DNA of 18,449 nt from NCBI GenBank assembly GCA_031272575.1, contig JAISTO010000194.1, forward strand, positions 1 to 18,449, given 5' to 3'. Position numbers and translations under genes: made by a program. Origin of the DNA: Treponema sp. GTDB taxonomy: Bacteria > Spirochaetota > Spirochaetia > Treponematales > Breznakiellaceae. Of this stretch, positions 6,766 through 13,260 are shown one piece after another (positions within the stretch are counted from its first letter, which is position 1; each line of letters begins with the position of its first letter). Below the pieces are notes generated by a model. It was given only the letters and a program-made list of their open reading frames with translations, had not been told where the DNA came from and did no database searches.

Positions 6766-7530
6766 TCAGTAATTCAGTGAGGCAAAGAGACGGAGCCCTT
6801 CGAGCGTGTGCATGGGGTCGAGGCGGTTGATGCGGCCCACGAGCGGGGCTATGCTTGCAGAGAGGCCGCCCGTCGCTATCACAAAGAGGCGCGCGCCGGT
6901 TTCCGCTTCCGTGCGCTCGACGAGTTCCTTTACGAGCCCGGCATAGCCGTACATGATGCCGGCGCGGATAGACTGCTCGGAGTCGAGGCCGAGCGCGGTC
7001 GTGGGGAGCGAGAGTTGTACCTGCGGCAGTTGGGCGGTGCCGGACACGAGCGCGTTCACCGCGGTTACGAGGCCGGGCGCAATCGCCGCGCCGAGTACGC
7101 GGCCTTTGCCGTCTACGGTCGTAAAGGTGAGCGCGGTACCGAAGTCTACCACCATGCAGGTCTCGGCGGGGTGCGTGTGGTGCGCCCAGGCCGCGTTCGC
7201 CAAAAGGTCGCTCCCCATTTCGGGCGGAGTCGTGTCCTTTTGCAGCCCCGTCTCGATGAGGCGCGAGACGACCAGCGGCTTTATGTGGAACAGGTTCTGG
7301 ATGTTTTTTTCGAACGAGCGGGTCAGGTTCGGCACCACCGAGCAGAGCACCGCCTGCGCTATCTGCCCCTCCGCCAGGCCCGCATGCGCAAAAAGATTTT
7401 TTATGACCAGCGCATACTCGTCGCTCGTTTTTTTCCAGTCGGAAAAAATCCGCCAATCGGCTATCCATTTTTTCCCGTCGTGCACGGCAAGCACTATGTT
7501 CGTGTTTCCTATGTCAATCGCAAGCAGCAT
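6766..7530 (-). CDS. coaX: Type III pantothenate kinase (CoaX)
   Basis: A 254-residue cytoplasmic ASKHA-fold kinase catalysing the first step of coenzyme A synthesis, phosphorylation of pantothenate. Typical features are DIGNTN at 6-11 (phosphate loop), GSDLLANAAWAH at 106-117, VVDFGTALTFTTVD at 127-140, GAAIAPGL and a late TGG motif (ATGGLSAS). In many homologues the second motif reads G-x-D-R; here Leu109 replaces the Arg, worth noting but probably tolerated. Length is normal. ATG 7530 follows AAAGGAGG with four bases between; the open frame continues upstream to 7590 without support. It has its own promoter (7579-7607) and a long hairpin at the mRNA 5' end. The GH51 gene lies downstream under a separate promoter. 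Confidence 0.93.
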   Translation of the reverse strand: MLLAIDIGNTNIVLAVHDGKKWIADWRIFSDWKKTSDEYALVIKNLFAHAGLAEGQIAQAVLCSVVPNLTRSFEKNIQNLFHIKPLVVSRLIETGLQKDTTPPEMGSDLLANAAWAHHTHPAETCMVVDFGTALTFTTVDGKGRVLGAAIAPGLVTAVNALVSGTAQLPQVQLSLPTTALGLDSEQSIRAGIMYGYAGLVKELVERTEAETGARLFVIATGGLSASIAPLVGRINRLDPMHTLEGLRLFASLNY

Positions 7531-7547
7531 GACGCCTCCTTTATTGG

Positions 7548-7574
7548 CAGCCGCCGGACTTGTCCGGCAGGCTG
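7548..7574 (-). promoter_or_regulatory. Hairpin at the 5' end of the coaX mRNA
   Basis: CAGCC plus GCCGGAC (7548-7559) pairs with GTCCGGC (7562-7568) and GGCTG (7570-7574): a 12-bp stem, a two-base tip and one bulged A at 7569. The predicted start is near 7572, so the hairpin would form at the very 5' end of the transcript. It could be an mRNA-stabilising clamp, or as DNA an operator. Confidence 0.6.
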
Positions 7575-7578
7575 CTAC

Positions 7579-7607
7579 AGCATAGCGCAACAGGAGACGG
7601 TAGTCAA
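7579..7607 (-). promoter_or_regulatory. Sigma70-type promoter of coaX
   Basis: On the minus strand TTGACT (7602-7607), 17 bp, and TATGCT (7579-7584). It lies 22 bp beyond the stop of the znuB-fusion gene, so coaX can be transcribed independently of the metal-transport operon. Confidence 0.75.
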
Positions 7608-7629
7608 GGGGAGCGGGCCCTCCCCTCCC

Positions 7630-9072
7630 CTACTGCGTCACGTACTCAAGGCCGCGCTTCTGGGGGGTGCGGAGGCTCGACAGGGCCAGGTACAGATAGG
7701 GAACCCCATCCTCCTCGTAACGCTTCAGAGTGCCGATGGCCTCTACCCAGGTATCGTCGGCCGGATAGTTAACCGCAGGTTGATTTTTTGACTCCCATTC
7801 GACTTCGAAGCCCGCGCTCCCGTCGTAGCCGCAGCAGCCCGGACCGTAGCGGATAACGAAGCAGTAATTCCGCCGGTCGGAGCGCTGCTGTTTAAAAAGC
7901 CCCTCCAGTTTCAGCGTTTTTCCCAGGTAATCGTCCGCGTTCAGGTACACGTCATTCGTCTGCGCGATAAACAGTTTCTCTTTTATTTCGATCACGTCTT
8001 TAGGGATGACCGGACTCTCTTTTGCGGGAACCGTTGCTTCACTGCTGACCTGACTGAGCGGCGTCTCCCTGGCGGGGGCCGGCTCTGCCGCTGCCGCGCT
8101 TGCGGGACTCTCAGCGGCGCCGGGCTTTTCCGCGGCGGCCGCGGCAGCGGCCGCATCTTGTGCTTTCGCGCCTGAGCAGGCGGCAAGGAACAGGGCCGCC
8201 GCGAGGGACGCTGCCGCGAGGGGCGCCGTTTTTTGCGGCGGGCGGCGCGCTCGCTTGCAAACCTGAATGCCCCAGAAGAGCGCGAACGCGGCGATGTTGA
8301 CGAGCACCACGCTTGCGCCGGTGGGCATCGCGTACACGTAAGAGATGACGATGCCCGCGCCGTAGCACACGATCGAGACGCAGACCGCGGATATGCTGAC
8401 GCCGCGAAACGTCTTGCAGAGCCGCATCGAAGTGAGCGCGGGGAAGATGATCAGCGCGGAGATGAGCATGGCGCCCATCATGCGCATTCCGAGCACGATG
8501 GTGACGGCGGTGAGCGCGGCGATCAGCATGGTGTAACGGCCGGTCTTGAGGCCCGAGGCCCGCGCGAAGGTTTCGTCAAAGGTAATCGCGAAGACCTTGT
8601 GGTAAAACAGGATGAAGAGTGACAGCACCACAACCGAAAGGGCGACGCTGATATACACGTCATGTTTGTTCATCGCGAGGATACTGCCGAAGAGGTAGTT
8701 GCACACGTCGGTGTTCATGCCGGTGGTCTGCGAGATGAGCACCACGCCGAGCGCGAGCGAGGAGGTAGAGATGAGCGCGATAGCGGCGTCCCCTTTGATA
8801 AGATGCTTTTCGCCCAGGCGCAGCAGCAAAAACGCGGCGGCAAGGCAGAGCGGTATCGCGACCGCGAGCGGTGCGGCATGGAGGGCCGTTGCCGCCGCGA
8901 GGGCGCCGAAGCCCACATGCGAGAGCCCGTCCCCGATCATCGAGTAGCGCTTTAAAACCAGGCTCACCCCGAGCAGGGCGGCGCAGATCGAAACGAGCGC
9001 GCCCACCACAAAGGCCCGCACGAGAAACGGGTAACTCGCCATTTCCCGCAGGGTTTCAAATAAGTCAAACAT
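7630..9072 (-). CDS. znuB: ZnuB-type metal ABC permease fused to a lipoprotein-like DUF1980-type domain
   Basis: 480 residues, against about 270 for normal ZnuB/MntB permeases. Residues 1-270 are a full ABC-3 permease: multiple membrane helices, the KRYSMIGDGLSHVGFGALA motif and RMMGAMLISALIIFPA. A basic stretch (CKRARRPPQK) follows, then a hydrophobic segment ending in a textbook lipobox LAAC (Cys299), an Ala/Glu/Pro-rich linker (about 300-350) and a C-terminal domain (about 360-480). The last contains YGPGCCGYDG (Cys413-Cys414) and TWVEAIGTLKRYEEDG, resembling the C-terminal domain of YcgQ/TIGR03943 (DUF1980) proteins. ATG 9072 follows AAGGAG; the frame is open upstream but only as a shadow of znuC. 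The gene starts 11 nt after znuC and ends the operon. Either this is a true fusion or a stop between two genes has been lost; no in-frame ATG, GTG or TTG lies in the junction before the hydrophobic segment. Confidence 0.85.
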   Translation of the reverse strand: MFDLFETLREMASYPFLVRAFVVGALVSICAALLGVSLVLKRYSMIGDGLSHVGFGALAAATALHAAPLAVAIPLCLAAAFLLLRLGEKHLIKGDAAIALISTSSLALGVVLISQTTGMNTDVCNYLFGSILAMNKHDVYISVALSVVVLSLFILFYHKVFAITFDETFARASGLKTGRYTMLIAALTAVTIVLGMRMMGAMLISALIIFPALTSMRLCKTFRGVSISAVCVSIVCYGAGIVISYVYAMPTGASVVLVNIAAFALFWGIQVCKRARRPPQKTAPLAAASLAAALFLAACSGAKAQDAAAAAAAAEKPGAAESPASAAAAEPAPARETPLSQVSSEATVPAKESPVIPKDVIEIKEKLFIAQTNDVYLNADDYLGKTLKLEGLFKQQRSDRRNYCFVIRYGPGCCGYDGSAGFEVEWESKNQPAVNYPADDTWVEAIGTLKRYEEDGVPYLYLALSSLRTPQKRGLEYVTQ

Positions 9073-9083
9073 CACTTTTCTCC

Positions 9084-9713
9084 TTATAGCGTAATGACTG
9101 TTTTTGCGTACCGTGACGCGGCGGCCATGTCGTGCGTCACCATGACGATTGCGCGGCCTGAGCGGTTGAGCGCCGCAAGGTGCGCGTACAATTCCGCGGA
9201 GGCGCGCGGGTCGAGGCCGGCCGCCGGCTCGTCGAGCACGAGGAGCGCGCTGCCCGCGCAGAGCGCCCGGCAGATGAGGACGCGGCGCTGCTGCCCGCCG
9301 GAAAGTTCCCGGAAGCAGCGTTCCTTGAGCGCCGCCACGTCCATGCGGCGCATCGACTCTTCCGCCGCGGCCTTTTCCGCGCGGGTGAAAAAGGGACGCA
9401 GACCCATGCGGCCCGTCAGCCCGGAAAGGACAATTTCTTTTACCCCGGCCGGGAAATCTTTTTTCGCGGCCTCCTGCTGCGAGAGGTACCCGATGTCGGT
9501 TCGACGCAGGTCCGGGGCGAAAAGCACTTTCCCCTGCAGCGGACTTAGCAGCCGCAGGAGCCCCTTCACGAGGGTGCTCTTCCCCGAACCATTCTGCCCC
9601 ACGATGCAGAGATAATCCCCCCGCCGCACGGCACACTGTATACCGCGCACGACGATATGTCCCTCGTAGCCGAAGGATGCGTTTTCACAGATGATGAGTG
9701 AGTCCGCGTCCAT
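9084..9713 (-). CDS. znuC: Zinc/manganese ABC transporter ATP-binding protein
   Basis: A 209-residue ATPase that powers metal uptake through the ZnuB permease at the inner membrane. All ABC motifs are present in order: Walker A GQNGSGKS (39-46), Q-loop LSQQ (77-80), signature LSGGQ (137-141), Walker B LLVLDEP (157-163) and switch His194 in VTHD. It is shorter than most ZnuC proteins (about 230-250), ending soon after the H-loop, but keeps every catalytic element. ATG 9713 lies 4 nt beyond the znuA stop; the frame is open to 9755 but that would overlap znuA. The stop TAA overlaps the ribosome site of znuB, implying coupled translation. Whether the metal is zinc or manganese cannot be settled from this subunit. 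Confidence 0.92.
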   Translation of the reverse strand: MDADSLIICENASFGYEGHIVVRGIQCAVRRGDYLCIVGQNGSGKSTLVKGLLRLLSPLQGKVLFAPDLRRTDIGYLSQQEAAKKDFPAGVKEIVLSGLTGRMGLRPFFTRAEKAAAEESMRRMDVAALKERCFRELSGGQQRRVLICRALCAGSALLVLDEPAAGLDPRASAELYAHLAALNRSGRAIVMVTHDMAAASRYAKTVITL

Positions 9714-9717
9714 AGTA

Positions 9718-10755
9718 TTAACCGTCCCCCAATGCTTCGTGAAGGCGCTCCACATTCATCTCCATTAACTCCAGATACGTTTTACCGGCGTTAAAATCCT
9801 CTTTGGAGATATTGTGACAGGCATGAAGGAGCCGTTTTTTCGCGCCGGTCTCTTCCGCTATGGTGTCCGCGATTTTTTCGTTGGAGAGTTCAATGTGAAA
9901 GACCACCGGAATATGATCACGCTTGATCGTGTTGATTAAAAACGCGATCGTGGCCGCGCTGCATTCGGTTTCTGTGGAACAGCCGGGAAACGCGGCGTAG
10001 TACGAAAGCCCGTACGCGTCGGCAAGGTAGCGGAACGGAAAGCGGTCGCCGAAGACGATGGTTTTGCGCGGCGCGTTTTGCGTCACGGCGATGAAGGCCT
10101 GATCGAGCGCCTCAAGGCGGGCGATGTAGGCGGCGGCGTTCTGCCGGTAGAGGGCAGCGTTTTCGGCGTCGGCGGCGCAGAGCGCGTCCGCAATTTTCGC
10201 CGCGATGCGCGCGGCGTTCCGCGGGGATGTCCACACGTGTTCGTCGTACTCCGGCCCCTCGGCCTCTTCCTCTTCCGCCTCCTCTTCCATGCCCTCGACG
10301 AGTTCCTCTTCGACCACCTCGACGCAGTCCATTAGAGAAACGATCTGCATACCGCTCGTATCGAGTGAGGCCAAAATGCGCTCGACCCAGGTGTCCGATT
10401 CGCCTCCCACATAAATGAAGACCGCGCTCTTCTGCACGGTGATCATATCCTGCGGGGTAGGCTCGAACGAGTGACTCTCCGCGCCAGGCGGAAGCAGCAT
10501 GGTCAGTGCCGCCTTGCCGCCGGCTAACTGCCGCACGAAGTCGTAGGGCGCGAAGATGGTCGCGGTAACCGAAACCGCGGATGCGCCCGCATCCGTGCCC
10601 CGCGCGCCGGCGTTCCGGGCATCGCTTTTCCGCGCACAGCCGGAAAAGCCCATTGTGACAAGCACCGCGGCGAACGCCGCAACAAGCGCGCTCAAAGCCG
10701 CGGTATGCGGCGCAATATGCGCTGCCGAAAAAACAGCGCGACATGTTTTTTTCAT
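9718..10755 (-). CDS. znuA: Zinc/manganese ABC transporter substrate-binding lipoprotein
   Basis: A 345-residue periplasmic metal-binding protein of the cluster A-I (ZnuA/TroA) family. The N-terminus is a long signal sequence ending GFSGC (Cys40), a spirochaete-style lipobox. Likely metal ligands are His95 in AESHSFEP and His173 in YDEHVWTSP. FGDRFPFRYLADAYGL and HIELSNEKIADTIAEETGAKKRLLH match a ZnuA subgroup found in Firmicutes and spirochaetes. Between the first two ligands, the loop that is His-rich in enterobacterial ZnuA is strongly acidic here (about 16 Glu/Asp in residues 146-172). ATG 10755 follows AGGAG with five bases between. It heads znuA-znuC-znuB; no convincing promoter was found in the 238 bp upstream, which holds palindromic repeats, so read-through from the small membrane-protein gene is possible. 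Confidence 0.92.
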   Translation of the reverse strand: MKKTCRAVFSAAHIAPHTAALSALVAAFAAVLVTMGFSGCARKSDARNAGARGTDAGASAVSVTATIFAPYDFVRQLAGGKAALTMLLPPGAESHSFEPTPQDMITVQKSAVFIYVGGESDTWVERILASLDTSGMQIVSLMDCVEVVEEELVEGMEEEAEEEEAEGPEYDEHVWTSPRNAARIAAKIADALCAADAENAALYRQNAAAYIARLEALDQAFIAVTQNAPRKTIVFGDRFPFRYLADAYGLSYYAAFPGCSTETECSAATIAFLINTIKRDHIPVVFHIELSNEKIADTIAEETGAKKRLLHACHNISKEDFNAGKTYLELMEMNVERLHEALGDG

Positions 10756-10788
10756 GTGTACTCCTGAAAAGGATTTTTAAGAAAGTAA

Positions 10789-10872
10789 CCGCGAATTACA
10801 CGAATTTACGCGAAATATTATTCTTAAAATTCGCGTTCATTCGTTAGCAACGAAGTTGCTAATAATTCGCGG
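10789..10872. repeat. Nested palindromic intergenic element upstream of znuA
   Basis: CCGCGAATTA (10789-10798) and TAATTCGCGG (10863-10872) are inverted ends. Inside are further TTCGCG/CGCGAA blocks, the AATTCGCGTTCATTCG sequence shared with 4686-4701, and a perfect hairpin TTAGCAAC-gaa-GTTGCTAA (10844-10862) that looks inserted into the right arm. It resembles dispersed REP-like elements known from many environmental genomes. Confidence 0.7.
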
Positions 10873-10874
10873 AC

Positions 10875-10914
10875 CGCATAAATGCGATCGCATAAATGCG
10901 ATCGCATTTATGCG
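10875..10914. repeat. Tandem and palindromic ATGCGATCGCAT element
   Basis: Two direct 14-bp units (10875-10888 and 10889-10902, CGCATAAATGCGAT) are followed by an inverted CGCATTTATGCG. Thus 10889-10914 is a perfect 26-bp palindrome and ATGCGATCGCAT occurs twice (10882-10893, 10896-10907). It lies 120 bp before the znuA start. It may be a repeat or a metal-regulator operator; no known Zur or TroR consensus was recognised. Confidence 0.75.
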
Positions 10915-10993
10915 ACAAATTCTTGATTTCTTGACTTTTGGGAATGGGCGCAATTATATGGCCAACATTGACAGATGCCCTTTAAAGAGGATA

Positions 10994-11296
10994 TCAGGAA
11001 GTGATTTTTATTTTCAGGGTGACGGGGGTGCGGAGCGCGGGAGCGCGGGCCGCGTCCCGCGCCGCAAGATACGCCGCGCACAAGGAGGCGGCGCCCGCGA
11101 AGAGCACGGCGGCTCCGAGGCGGCAGAGCCCCTCGAGGATGCGCTGCGCCGCGTGGATCTGGGCGCAGACCGGACAGCCTTCGCCAATGCAGTCGTGATC
11201 CAGGGCCGAGAGCAGAAAGCCCTCTGCCAGAAACGCGGCCAGAACGAGGAAGGCCGCCGTTACCACAAGCGGATACCGGGTGCGCGGTGCGTGCAT
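10994..11296 (-). CDS. Small two-helix membrane protein with HDC-CPVC motif
   Basis: A 100-residue protein with two hydrophobic helices (about 9-30 and 58-80). Between them lies HDCIGEGCPVCAQI, a Cys/His cluster able to bind metal. Small membrane proteins with an HxCxGxxCPxC-type loop are, from memory, found in Firmicutes and spirochaetes, often near metal-transport genes; none has an assigned function that I know. By the positive-inside pattern both termini are probably cytoplasmic, so the cluster would face the periplasm. ATG 11296 has no ribosome site, but TATACT lies six bases upstream with a TTGACG -35, so a leaderless mRNA is predicted. It precedes znuA by 238 bp on the same strand. A role in metal sensing or delivery is inferred from position and motif only. 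Confidence 0.75.
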   Translation of the reverse strand: MHAPRTRYPLVVTAAFLVLAAFLAEGFLLSALDHDCIGEGCPVCAQIHAAQRILEGLCRLGAAVLFAGAASLCAAYLAARDAARAPALRTPVTLKIKITS

Positions 11297-11302
11297 AGGG
11301 AG

Positions 11303-11331
11303 AGTATAGCGGATAGGGGAAAACGCGTCAA
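11303..11331 (-). promoter_or_regulatory. Promoter of the small membrane-protein gene
   Basis: On the minus strand TTGACG (11326-11331) overlaps the holA stop codon; 17 bp later TATACT (11303-11308) sits six bases before the ATG. The predicted start coincides with the A of the ATG at 11296. This promoter could also feed znuACB. Confidence 0.7.
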
Positions 11332-12365
11332 GTGATATTAGCGGGACGCATGCTGACCAGTTCGCACACGAGGCGATCGAGGAGCATGCTCTCCCAGACC
11401 GCCCCGGCCTCGCGCAGGCGCAGGTCGTACTCGGCGATCAGGGCCAGGGCCGGCTCCGCGGACGCATAGCGGCTTGCGGCCGCCGCGTAATCGCGGCGGG
11501 CTGTGGGGGAGGCGAAGCCGTTCCGCTTCAGTTCGAAGTCGTTGTTCGCCTTGCCCGCGTCCCGCAGCGCGAGGTAGTCGCGGAGGCGGCGGCAGCACCA
11601 GGCAAGCCCGGCCAGCAGGCTGACCGGAGATTCCTTCGTCCCCAGAATCGCCCGCACAGCATCGAGACTTTTTTCCAGATCCCCCGCCGCTATGCGCGAG
11701 AAGAGCGTAAACGCCGATTCCTCCCGCGTATGCGAAAGCCATTTTTCCACCGCCTCCGCGTCCACCGGTTTGGCGCGGTCGAGAAAGAGGGTTAGGCGGC
11801 CGCACTCGCGGCCCAGGGCGGCCGTGTTGTTTTCCACCAGTTCGAGGATGGTTTGCACGCCGTCGCCATTAATGCGGAAACCCGAGCGCCTGAAAAAATT
11901 TTCTACCCATTCGCCTTTTCGCCGCTCGTCCAGTTCCCAAAATGTACGGACATTCGAAGGGGGAAACGCCTTTTTCAGTGTCTCGGAAACGCGGATTTCG
12001 TCCGTCATGCAGACGACGACGGTATCGGCATCGAGAGCGGCCAGCGCGGCGGTAAGGAGCCGCAGCCCCTCTTTTTCCTCTTTTTTGACGCCCCCCAACT
12101 TGTCCGCGTTCTTAATGATGAAGAGGCGCTTCGCCGCAAAGAGCGCCCCGTTTTGAATCGCGTCGGCAATTTCATGCGCCGGCGTTTCAGTCGCGTAGTA
12201 GAGGTTTTCTTCGCCGCCCCCCTCCCCTTCCCGCGGCGACTGCACCATGCCGTACTCTTTTTTCGGCATGCCCAGTTGGACGCGGATGTCGTTCAACGCG
12301 TCGTCTTTCATGCCGGCCTCGGGGCCCATAAAAAGCCAGGCCGTCCCTTTTGCGCTTTTAGTCAT
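11328..12365 (-). CDS. holA: DNA polymerase III delta subunit (clamp loader)
   Basis: A 345-residue protein resembling HolA, the clamp-loader subunit that opens the sliding-clamp ring. The length is typical. The N-terminus (WLFMGPEAGMKDDALNDIR) is the non-ATP-binding AAA+ start of delta subunits. AAKRLFIIKNADKL, VVVCMTDE, RTFWELDERRKGEWVENFFRRSG and the mid-protein LVENNTAALGRECGRL follow the usual order, and the C-terminal helical collar contains SLLAGLAWCCRRLRDYLALRD. There is no Walker A, as expected for delta. The ATG overlaps the lexA stop by eight bases (12358-12365), suggesting translational coupling. It is the last gene of hprK-ptsH-lexA-holA. Recognition is by pattern and order, not by a single invariant motif, so confidence is slightly reduced. 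Confidence 0.82.
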   Translation of the reverse strand: MTKSAKGTAWLFMGPEAGMKDDALNDIRVQLGMPKKEYGMVQSPREGEGGGEENLYYATETPAHEIADAIQNGALFAAKRLFIIKNADKLGGVKKEEKEGLRLLTAALAALDADTVVVCMTDEIRVSETLKKAFPPSNVRTFWELDERRKGEWVENFFRRSGFRINGDGVQTILELVENNTAALGRECGRLTLFLDRAKPVDAEAVEKWLSHTREESAFTLFSRIAAGDLEKSLDAVRAILGTKESPVSLLAGLAWCCRRLRDYLALRDAGKANNDFELKRNGFASPTARRDYAAAASRYASAEPALALIAEYDLRLREAGAVWESMLLDRLVCELVSMRPANIT

Positions 12366-12984
12366 AAAGCCGAATAACCCCCGCGCAGCGGCCGAGTATT
12401 TTCATGCCCTTCTTTTGGTACAACGGCTGATGCTCCGGATTGCTGCTCTGCGGCTGCAGCCTGATCCGGTTTTTTTCCCGAAAGAATTGTTTAATCGTCG
12501 CCTCCTCCTTGTCCTCCAGAAAGGCCACGATGATTTCGCCGCTTCGGACACTGTTTCGCTTTTCGATCAGCGCCATGTCCCCATCAACGATGTTGGCCAA
12601 ATTCATCGAATCGCCTTTTACCTTTAGGATGAAATACTCCGCGCCGTCTTTCAGAAGCGACCGGTGAATCTTCACCGTACCCTCCTGGTTCTCTTCCGCG
12701 AAGATCGGCTTGCCCGCGGCCACGGTCCCGATCACCGGGATGTTCAGGTTGCCGTCATCGAACACACCTTCGCCGTGCGGAGTCAGGCGCATGCTGCGGG
12801 AGCGCCTCTCGTCTTGCACCGCAAAGCCCTTCTTGCAGAGCGCCCGCATGTGGTCATGCGCGGCCTTGATCGAAAAGCCGAAATGCAATGCCACCTCCCG
12901 TATCGTCGGGGCATAGCCTTTCTCGCTGATCCGTTCCCTGATGTATTCAAGCACCTCCCGCTGCCGCGCGGTAATAGCGTGCAT
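12358..12984 (-). CDS. lexA: LexA SOS repressor
   Basis: A 208-residue repressor of DNA-damage genes, cleaving itself when stimulated by RecA filaments. The N-terminal winged helix (about 1-70) includes PTIREVALHFGFSIKAAHDHMRAL. The self-cleavage site is Ala90-Gly91 in GTVAAGKP; the catalytic dyad is Ser126 (VKGDSMNLANIVDGD) and Lys165 (EATIKQFF). All required residues are intact. ATG 12984 follows GGAGGAG, one base after the ptsH stop; a TTG at 12999 lies within that ribosome site and was rejected. No palindromic SOS box could be recognised near the operon promoter, but the operator of this lineage is not known to me. The gene lies between ptsH and holA. Confidence 0.96.
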   Translation of the reverse strand: MHAITARQREVLEYIRERISEKGYAPTIREVALHFGFSIKAAHDHMRALCKKGFAVQDERRSRSMRLTPHGEGVFDDGNLNIPVIGTVAAGKPIFAEENQEGTVKIHRSLLKDGAEYFILKVKGDSMNLANIVDGDMALIEKRNSVRSGEIIVAFLEDKEEATIKQFFREKNRIRLQPQSSNPEHQPLYQKKGMKILGRCAGVIRLYD

Positions 12985-12985
12985 G

Positions 12986-13252
12986 CTACTCCTCCTCAAA
13001 CTTCGATTCGAACACGCGCGTCAGCGTGTCGATGGCCTGCTGTTCGTCCTCACCCTCCGCCGTCATTTCGATTTCGGAACCGTACGACGCGCCGAGCATG
13101 AGTATGCCCATAATCGATTTCGCGTTAATTTGCGTATCATCCTTTTTGAAATAAATGGATGATTTGAAGTTTTTGATCGCCTGCACAATCAGCGCCGCGG
13201 GCCGGGCATGAATCCCCGCCCGATTCAAAATCTGTACCACCTTTGTTACCAT
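12986..13252 (-). CDS. ptsH: HPr phosphocarrier protein
   Basis: An 88-residue HPr. His15 (GIHARPAA) is the site phosphorylated by enzyme I, and Ser46 (INAKSIMGILML) is the site phosphorylated by HPr kinase. Both surroundings are canonical, so the protein can in principle take part in phosphotransfer and regulatory signalling. ATG 13252 is supported by an AGGAAGGG stretch upstream and by family length; the frame runs open to 13324 without support. It follows hprK by eight bases and lexA by one. No PTS sugar permease lies in the window. Treponemes are known to keep HPr and HprK with few or no sugar-specific PTS components, so a regulatory job is likely. Confidence 0.96.
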   Translation of the reverse strand: MVTKVVQILNRAGIHARPAALIVQAIKNFKSSIYFKKDDTQINAKSIMGILMLGASYGSEIEMTAEGEDEQQAIDTLTRVFESKFEEE

Positions 13253-13260
13253 GACCCTTC

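Noticed and set aside
6542..7468. Minus-strand frame of 308 codons spanning GH51 and coaX
   Set aside because: It crosses two genes, a promoter and an operator in another frame and has no protein-family features.
7608..7625. Intrinsic terminator after the znuB fusion
   Set aside because: GGGGAG and CTCCCC form only a six-base-pair stem in a G/C-rich run and no T-tract follows.
9073..9636. N-terminal extension of the ZnuB-fusion frame
   Set aside because: It is a frame-shifted reading of znuC; ATG 9072 has AAGGAG upstream and begins the permease homology.
10856..11335. Forward open frame of 159 codons
   Set aside because: It starts in palindromic repeats and then runs antisense to the Cys/His membrane protein; a plus-strand TTGACT near 10931 lacks a convincing -10.
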